Part shown: positions 60,430 through 64,000 of the stretch, in pieces
Numbering within the stretch: the first letter of the stretch is position 1
Layout of the letters: every line of letters begins with the position of its first letter
Assembly: GCF_040939455.1 (NCBI RefSeq)
Contig: NC_134109.1
Coordinates: 57,998,001 to 58,062,000 of the forward strand
Length of the DNA: 64,000 bases
Direction: 5' to 3'
DNA from: Microcebus murinus
Lineage: Eukaryota > Chordata > Mammalia > Primates > Cheirogaleidae
Position numbers and translations under genes: made by a program
Notes under the pieces: generated by a model
The model's input: only the letters and a program-made list of their open reading frames with translations
What the model was told of the DNA's origin: nothing
The model's database searches: none

Positions 60430-61875
60430 TGTGCTGCTTTTTGTCAACACAATTTTGAGCACCTTTAGGACAAGGACTGTTTGTTTTTCTTCTTTTATGA
60501 CTTATTCAAAAATACGGTTCTAGATTTCAAATAAATACTCAATAGATGTATGTTGTTTTGACTTTTGAACTTTTGAACATATTCCCTCGGAGACTAATGA
60601 ACTCCGAGGATGGGTTGAGCAGAAAGTCTTTTTCCATCACATATCCTATTTCTGACTTATCAGTTCTATGCTCCTTAAGGGTCTCCTCCAATGAATGTTA
60701 ATTGATATGTCTTGGTGGTGTGGGGAGCTTAGATGATGAGCCTGGATCACAGCAGTGTCTGGTGGGACGAACTCGTCCCCCACAGCTGAGAAGACACAAC
60801 ATTCCACATTGTCGTTCAGCCACCCAGTGGCTGGTGGCTGTTTTTTTTTTCCCTTCTCGAAATCTGTCATCACACTGGCAACCAGGCAAAGTATTCTTGG
60901 TTTATTTTAAAAGAACATGAAATCCTCAAGAATGCTGGTAAATGTGAGATTTTTTTTTTCTTTAGCATAGTACCTCAGCAATAAAGAGACCTTTAACCAG
61001 CTTTTTTCTCCTGAACAATGTTCAGCGATCTCCCAATTTGTTAATTCATAATATACGTTTATCACCATGCCAGTTCATAATGAAAACAAGGGAAATTTAT
61101 GTAGGCAATTGGTATGTTGGTTTTTAAAAATATATTTTGGTTTTATTTTACTGTGCTTAGAATTGCAACAAAGGAAGATGTAGTTAGTGGTCGTTACCAT
61201 TCCCAATAGCAACCTGGGTTTCTCACCCCAAATTATGTAACACTGAACTGCCAGAGAACTATGCAGGAGACCCTTGGTATTCACAGATTTAACACTCTAG
61301 GTTTTGAATATTTGCAATCGACCATGAAGGTTTGTTATGTGTTAATTGGCAGTTTTGCTGAGGTTCAAATTCGAATCATATGTACTTTGAAGCCAATGTT
61401 AGGGAGTGATTGAGGAACTAGTGAGTTAGCGTAGTCAGCCACTCTGCATCCTTCTCCAATCAGATTTTGTTGTTGTTGTCGCTCTTTCCTCCTAACATAG
61501 GCAATAACTCTATGACTAAAAACTTGGTGTCTAAAACTTGGGTGACTAAAAACTTGGTTTCTACGATAAACAAAAATAGTTATCATATGAAAGATAAAAC
61601 ATGAGTGAATCTTTCAAAAATATTTGCCTAATTTGGGAAGATAATATGCCTTGGAAATACATACATCTCAAAAAAGAAATAATTCTTAAAAAATCCAGAA
61701 GCCTGTGCAAATATCTACATACTCATAAATTTGGAGATTTTTTTTTTTTGTCTCAGGATTTATCCCTTACAAATATCAAGGGTTTCCAAAGATATACTTT
61801 GAAAGATCTGGATAAGATTTTAAATTAAAAAATTTCCCTTGCTCTGCATGTGATACAATTGAAATGTAGCTGCTG
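60430..61875. other. Intronic DNA with small local repeats
   Basis: CTCGGAG (60586-60592) and CTCCGAG (60602-60608) form a 7-bp inverted repeat. TGACTAAAAACTTGG is repeated at 61513 and 61543 (30-bp period). Overlapping frames on both strands at 60646-60920 look like chance. Confidence 0.45.
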
Positions 61876-61879
61876 AGTG

Positions 61880-62230
61880 CCAGCTTACAAGCGTTCTTCC
61901 TTTTCACTTCTTATGGAGGCTCTCATGGCAAGAAGGAGTCTGAATGGCCTGTAAGCAGTGCTTTGTGGCCAAGCTGTGGCCATGAAGTGGCATATTCTAG
62001 GAATGTGAAATCTTAGGGTTTGGCAAGCTTTCCCTCTAGTTGGCCCTGAGGAAAATGGTGTACGCACACCTTATGTTGCTCGTAAGCCCAGACCTCTGCT
62101 CGTCATTAATCAGCGCTTATAAGATGGGGCCAAGCCAGAGGCCAGTGGCCCCAAGACCACAATGTGTTACACACAGCGTGTGTAACAAAGTATTCTTGGA
62201 CACATGGCAAAGTGAGAAGGCAGAGTTTTT
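61880..62230. promoter_or_regulatory. Candidate conserved non-coding element
   Basis: Unique block with retained CpGs (GTGTACGCACACC, GCTCGTAAGC, TGCTCGTCATTAATCAGCGC). It ends in a perfect inverted repeat TGTTACACAC-AGC-GTGTGTAACA at 62165-62187, which resembles a T-box-type double half-site. Function is inferred. Confidence 0.3.
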
Positions 62231-62234
62231 TATA

Positions 62235-64000
62235 AAGCTTAGATGTATTCAACTTAAAGTGTTATTCTTTATTAATATTTTTTACTTTAAAATGTTCTTT
62301 TTAGTAAAATGATGGAGATGGTTATGGTAGTTTTACTTCTTATGTTTCTTACTTGGCAAGATTAAAAGTTGGCAACTTTATATATGCCCCCCCCAAATTT
62401 TTTTAAATTTTGCTTATCTGGGAAATCCAATAGTCTATACATAGTTCTAAGACTATATAGTTTAGCAAGGGAGAAACTTCTCTAGAGAGCTCAAGTTTGT
62501 CCCCACAGTCAGGAAGAGACACAGTATGGCCTCTGGGCTTTTTGCACAAGAGAATGTAAGTCCCTGGGTCACCCTTGAACCCATCTCTTCTGTGGCACAG
62601 TGTTGCATTCCCGCTCAAGCTATTGGACCAGCTGTGTTTACATAGCTTGAGCCATTCAAAGTGAGTGATCTTTGTTCTGATAACAATGGAGGGAGTTGTA
62701 CTTTGCATTCATAAGTGCCACCAAAAAAAAATCCATTCTTGGCTATCGTCCAAAAATGACAATTACAAAAATAAGATTGAATCAGTGATTTATTTTGTAT
62801 ATCTTCTTTTTTCTTTAATTGTATTTCTGTTTTTGTAAGATTCACATAGTATTGAGGAATGCTAAGGGTTTACAAATTAATGGAAATATGAGGCAATAAT
62901 TTTTAAAAAGCGTATTAAAGATCTAAATAGAGCAGTCAGGCCAAAGACCAGATGGGCTGTCAGATAACAAAACTTGAGCTAACAAGAGATTATTCTTGAA
63001 AACCTACATCTTCACCTCTTGTTTATCACAGTGGAATGTTGACATATCAGTTACTGCACTGTGGAGTCAGAATGCAGCATCTTAGATCTGATCCCCGGGA
63101 AAGGCCTTTAAATTTTGACTTCCTTGATAAGGAGCAGTGGACTAGTATTACATGTAAGCATAAGGTGGACATCAGAGTGTAAGTTAAACAACATATAAAT
63201 AGAACAGATATACAGAAAGTCAAGAAGGCTACAAGAGTAATAGAATATGGCCAAGAATTTTTAAGACTGATTATACACGTAATATAATTATATATGGCAA
63301 AATGAAATCCAGGCAGCTTCCAAATCCACCTACACTCCTAGTAAAGGTAACTTAAGTAAGAAAGACATTAAGTCAAGTCTGATTTCCTCATAGAAGCAGT
63401 TATAATAGGGGATTATATGCCTCACCAAGAGCCTGATGCCTAACGTTTTATAGAAATCACCAGAAATCATAAATAATTAGCAACAAATGCTGTGTATGTA
63501 TAGTGTAATGCTTTCCGAAATAGATATAAACCAAGCAGGGCGATTCTTTCGGCCCCACACTCTGTCTAGACTGGAGCCCATTGACGTGGATGGTGATGGA
63601 TTCTAGATGGTTCTCTAAAACTGTGTGGACACTGCCTTCAAAGACTCCAAAGGCTCTGACCTAATGGGGAATATAGAGTTTTCCTTCTTCACACAAGGTT
63701 CCATGCTAGGCCCTGTGAGAATGCAACACTAAGTAAGGTAGAAAATAATGGTCGCTGCCAAAGAAGTTTAAGAGTAAGAAGTTAAGAAGTCTTAATTAAA
63801 GAAATATAAAAACAGAAAGAACATTACAATGTGAGTATTTCAGTACTATCTGAGGTTTCTGAGCAATGTCTTCAGTTTTCTAGTCATGAATTCTATTTTT
63901 GTAGGAAAAATATGGGTCTACATATTTTAAAAAGAATTTTCAGGAACTAAGGAAAGTTGAAAATCCTAATATACCCTTGGGAGGAGAAAAATGTCAGCAT
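62235..64000. other. Intronic DNA to the window end, no gene recognised
   Basis: AT-rich with no confident transposon. The minus open frames at 62403-62845 have no family features. The next SLC25A21 exon was not seen before the window ends. Confidence 0.45.

Overview
This window is nuclear DNA of a primate, almost certainly a strepsirrhine and most likely a lemur. Two full-length, lightly mutated Alus (13618-13956 and 28871-29200) carry a middle segment reading 'taattggccaactaaaaat' that I know from lemur-type Alus. The large L1 at 15296-18657 has the 3' UTR style of the same lineage. The rest is the usual mammalian mixture of MIR, L2, L1M, HAL1-like and MLT1 remnants in AT-rich, CpG-poor sequence. 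There is no bacterial or plasmid architecture, no operon and no CRISPR array. I recognise no RNA gene.

Only one genuine protein-coding segment was found: an 84-bp exon at 14269-14352 on the + strand with a strong acceptor and donor. Its translation matches SLC25A21, the mitochondrial 2-oxodicarboxylate carrier. In human, SLC25A21 is a very large gene lying next to PAX9 and the NKX2-1/NKX2-8 cluster. The simplest reading is therefore that the whole window is intron - exon - intron of SLC25A21 in sense orientation. Neither neighbouring exon was recognised.

Layout. 1-13.6 kb: upstream intron, mostly unique, with a few L2/MIR scraps and several CpG-retaining or homeodomain-motif-rich blocks that look like conserved non-coding elements. 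13.6-14.0 kb: lemur Alu. 14.27 kb: the exon. 15.2-19.7 kb: an old L1M split by a young, twin-primed (5'-inverted) L1 with a 16-bp target duplication. 19.7-29.2 kb: L2, old Alu, MIRs, an L1 3' end carrying a 192-bp hAT element with intact terminal repeats and 8-bp duplications, and a young Alu with a perfect 16-bp duplication. 29.9-31.5 kb: HAL1/L1 5' sequence split by an L1M fragment. 34.1-34.9 kb: L1 3' end. 43.0-44.9 kb: two CpG-retaining, repeat-free blocks, one with paired CACCT palindromes. 47.8-52.5 kb: old L1 with an internal deletion and a nested MLT1. 53.6-58.3 kb: stacked L2, MER20, MLT1 and MIR remnants. 58.3-64 kb: mostly unique, with one MIR and one block holding a perfect TGTTACACAC inverted repeat.

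Nothing here looks like a new gene system. The most interesting material is (i) the single exon and its apparent divergence from human, (ii) exact retrotransposition scars, (iii) the hAT element, and (iv) perfect short inverted repeats inside putative regulatory blocks of a gene whose introns are thought to carry PAX9-region enhancers. Statements about human sequence, repeat families and regulatory elements come from memory; no search was run.
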